42,980 nucleotides of DNA from JAZKIX01 sp040384645 (GTDB taxonomy: Bacteria; Pseudomonadota; Gammaproteobacteria; Burkholderiales; Burkholderiaceae_D), in the NCBI GenBank assembly GCA_040384645.1, contig JAZKIX010000203.1:1-42980 (forward strand). Reading direction: 5' to 3'. Position numbers and translations under genes: made by a program. Shown here one piece after another: positions 41,747 through 42,980 of the stretch (positions within the stretch are counted from its first letter, which is position 1; each line of letters opens with the position of its first letter). The notes beneath the pieces were generated by a model, which did not search any database, had not been told where the DNA came from, and saw only the letters and a program-made list of their open reading frames with translations.

Positions 41747-41755
41747 AATTGAAAC

Positions 41756-42980
41756 TTACTTATTTCCACGGTTCATGGATTGAGCGAAGCGATGAAGCAA
41801 CCGCGTTATTTCTATCGTGTCGGCGGGTTTAGTGAAATGAAAGTCAAATCCTGCCTTTCTGGACAGGTCCTGATCGTTGGTCTGACCATACCCTGTAAAA
41901 GCGATCAATAAAAGGTCTTCAGAAATTTGGGATGCCCTTAAAGATTTGGCTAATTGGTGCCCATCCATATCGGGCAGGCCGATGTCGATAAACATCGCGG
42001 ACGGTTTCACTGAGGTGGCTAATTTCAACCCTTCTTGCGCGCAATATGCTACCTGGACCCGATGCCCTAGCGCTTCAAGTAGTGTAGCAAGTGCATCGGC
42101 TGCGTCGATGTTATCGTCGACGACGATGATGGAGAGCGACTGGTCGCAGCGTTCCAAGCTTGGCGCAATTGCACAGTAGCCATCAGTATTAGATTTGTGA
42201 ATTAGTCTGGGAAATGTGAGCCTGAATTGGCAACCTTTTCCAAGCCCATCACTATGTGCAGTGATCGTACCGCCATGCAGTTCAACCAAGCTTTTTACCA
42301 GAGCGAGTCCTATACCCAACCCGCCTTGAGCACGATCCGAAGCTCTCGGCGCTTGCGTAAATAATTCGAAGACATGCGGCAAAAGTGCGGCGTCAATCCC
42401 GATGCCGTTGTCGCGGATACATAGTGTGATATGTTCCATACCAATAAGCATCTCTGCAGAAAGTTCTCCGCCATGAGGCGTGTATTTGGCAGCGTTGTTT
42501 AAAAGATTGGTCACAATTTGAACCAATCGCGTTCGGTCACCCGATATCGTTGCGTCTTCAGGCAAAAGGCATACGTCTAACCTATGCGCCAGCAAGTCAA
42601 TCAACGGACGACTTTGCTCAATCGCCTCTTCCACGACACTTTTCAAATTAATGGGTTGATTGCTTAATATAATTTTGCCATGTGTCACTCGAGATACATC
42701 AAGAAGGTCATTAAGTAGGCTAGTAATGTGTTTTACTTGTCTACAAATAATTTGGGTGGCGCCGTCAATACGTGCCTTGTCGGACGATGCCAGCGTGATC
42801 ATCTGGGCGGCGAGATTAATGGGAGCAAGCGGATTTCTAAGCTCGTGCGCCAGCATGGCTAAAAATTCATCCTTCCTGCGGTCAGCCTCAATCAATTTAA
42901 TTTCCGCTACCCGCCGGTTTGCCAATTCTTTTTCTGCCGTGTTGAACGCCTTCTGTAATTCTTTGCGATTAGCATCTAAT
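41756..42980 (-). CDS. Hybrid sensor histidine kinase, C-terminal part
   Basis: The frame runs off the right window edge, so the N-terminal sensor part is missing. Visible at the start is a coiled stretch (KELQKAFNTAEKELANRR), then HisKA with the phosphoacceptor in FLAMLAHELRNPLAPI, the ATPase domain (N box NLLNNAAKYTPHGG, G1 RDNGIGIDAALLP, G2 GGLGIGLALVKSLVELHGG) and a C-terminal receiver (IIVVDDNIDAADAL, phospho-acceptor in MFIDIGLPDMDG, Lys in HFTKPADT). There is no output domain. Such kinases with PAS or GAF sensors are common in Oxalobacteraceae. It reads towards the exporter operon but is 720 nt away, so a functional link is unproven. Confidence 0.93.
   Translation of the reverse strand, partial: LDANRKELQKAFNTAEKELANRRVAEIKLIEADRRKDEFLAMLAHELRNPLAPINLAAQMITLASSDKARIDGATQIICRQVKHITSLLNDLLDVSRVTHGKIILSNQPINLKSVVEEAIEQSRPLIDLLAHRLDVCLLPEDATISGDRTRLVQIVTNLLNNAAKYTPHGGELSAEMLIGMEHITLCIRDNGIGIDAALLPHVFELFTQAPRASDRAQGGLGIGLALVKSLVELHGGTITAHSDGLGKGCQFRLTFPRLIHKSNTDGYCAIAPSLERCDQSLSIIVVDDNIDAADALATLLEALGHRVQVAYCAQEGLKLATSVKPSAMFIDIGLPDMDGHQLAKSLRASQISEDLLLIAFTGYGQTNDQDLSRKAGFDFHFTKPADTIEITRLLHRFAQSMNRGNK

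Noticed and set aside
1..42980. tRNA, rRNA and CRISPR arrays
   Set aside because: Reading both strands I found no cloverleaf with a TPsiC arm, no rRNA segment and no regularly spaced repeats.

Overview
The window looks like a chromosomal segment of a betaproteobacterium of the order Burkholderiales, most likely family Oxalobacteraceae. This is inferred from gene content and order (threonine synthase followed by moeA-moaD-moaE; mltG-tmk-holB-pilZ-TatD; DUF4936 with an NRDE protein and YgfZ) and from protein wording. A 10-base run of N at 239-248 shows it is a draft scaffold.

Layout. 1-951: end of a branched-chain amino acid type ABC importer (LivG/LivF ATPases), broken by the assembly gap. 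1154-3247: a bifunctional beta-oxidation enzyme. 3544-8260: threonine synthase, a molybdenum cofactor block (moeA, a small 2OG-Fe(II) oxygenase-like protein, moaD, moaE) and ispF. 8328-8621: an encapsulated-ferritin-type protein without a cargo tail. 8654-10849: an EnvZ/OmpR-like two-component system. 11019-13742: a small secreted protein, an MHS-type MFS transporter and a Dabb protein. 13897-24494: a copper/metal block with a TonB receptor and a DUF2946 protein, then a same-strand run: His/Cys-rich secreted protein, small secreted protein, TolC-like lipoprotein, multicopper oxidase, cupredoxin, CusF-like chaperone and P1B ATPase. 24755-27164: DUF2975 with its HTH partner, an aspartyl protease/PDZ lipoprotein and a tiny lipoprotein. 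27245-33626: housekeeping genes.

33627-35402 is a gene-poor stretch that carries a clear Xer recombination (dif-like) site at 33841-33868, an intrinsic terminator and a decayed IS3-family orfA, so the window probably spans the replication terminus. Just beyond it, on the minus strand and visibly AT-rich, lies a five-gene operon (41011 down to 35403): HlyD adaptor, C39-peptidase ABC exporter, an 82-residue double-glycine precursor peptide, a GT1-type glycosyltransferase, and a free-standing C39-like domain whose catalytic Cys and Asp are replaced. This is the best candidate for an undescribed system: a possibly glycosylated microcin/RiPP with a dedicated pseudopeptidase. The precursor gene has a G9 tract exactly at its Gly-Gly-Gly processing site, which could allow phase variation. 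A hybrid histidine kinase, cut by the window end, lies upstream on the same strand.

A dispersed intergenic repeat of about 78 bp occurs five times between 3.3 and 28.4 kb, in both orientations.
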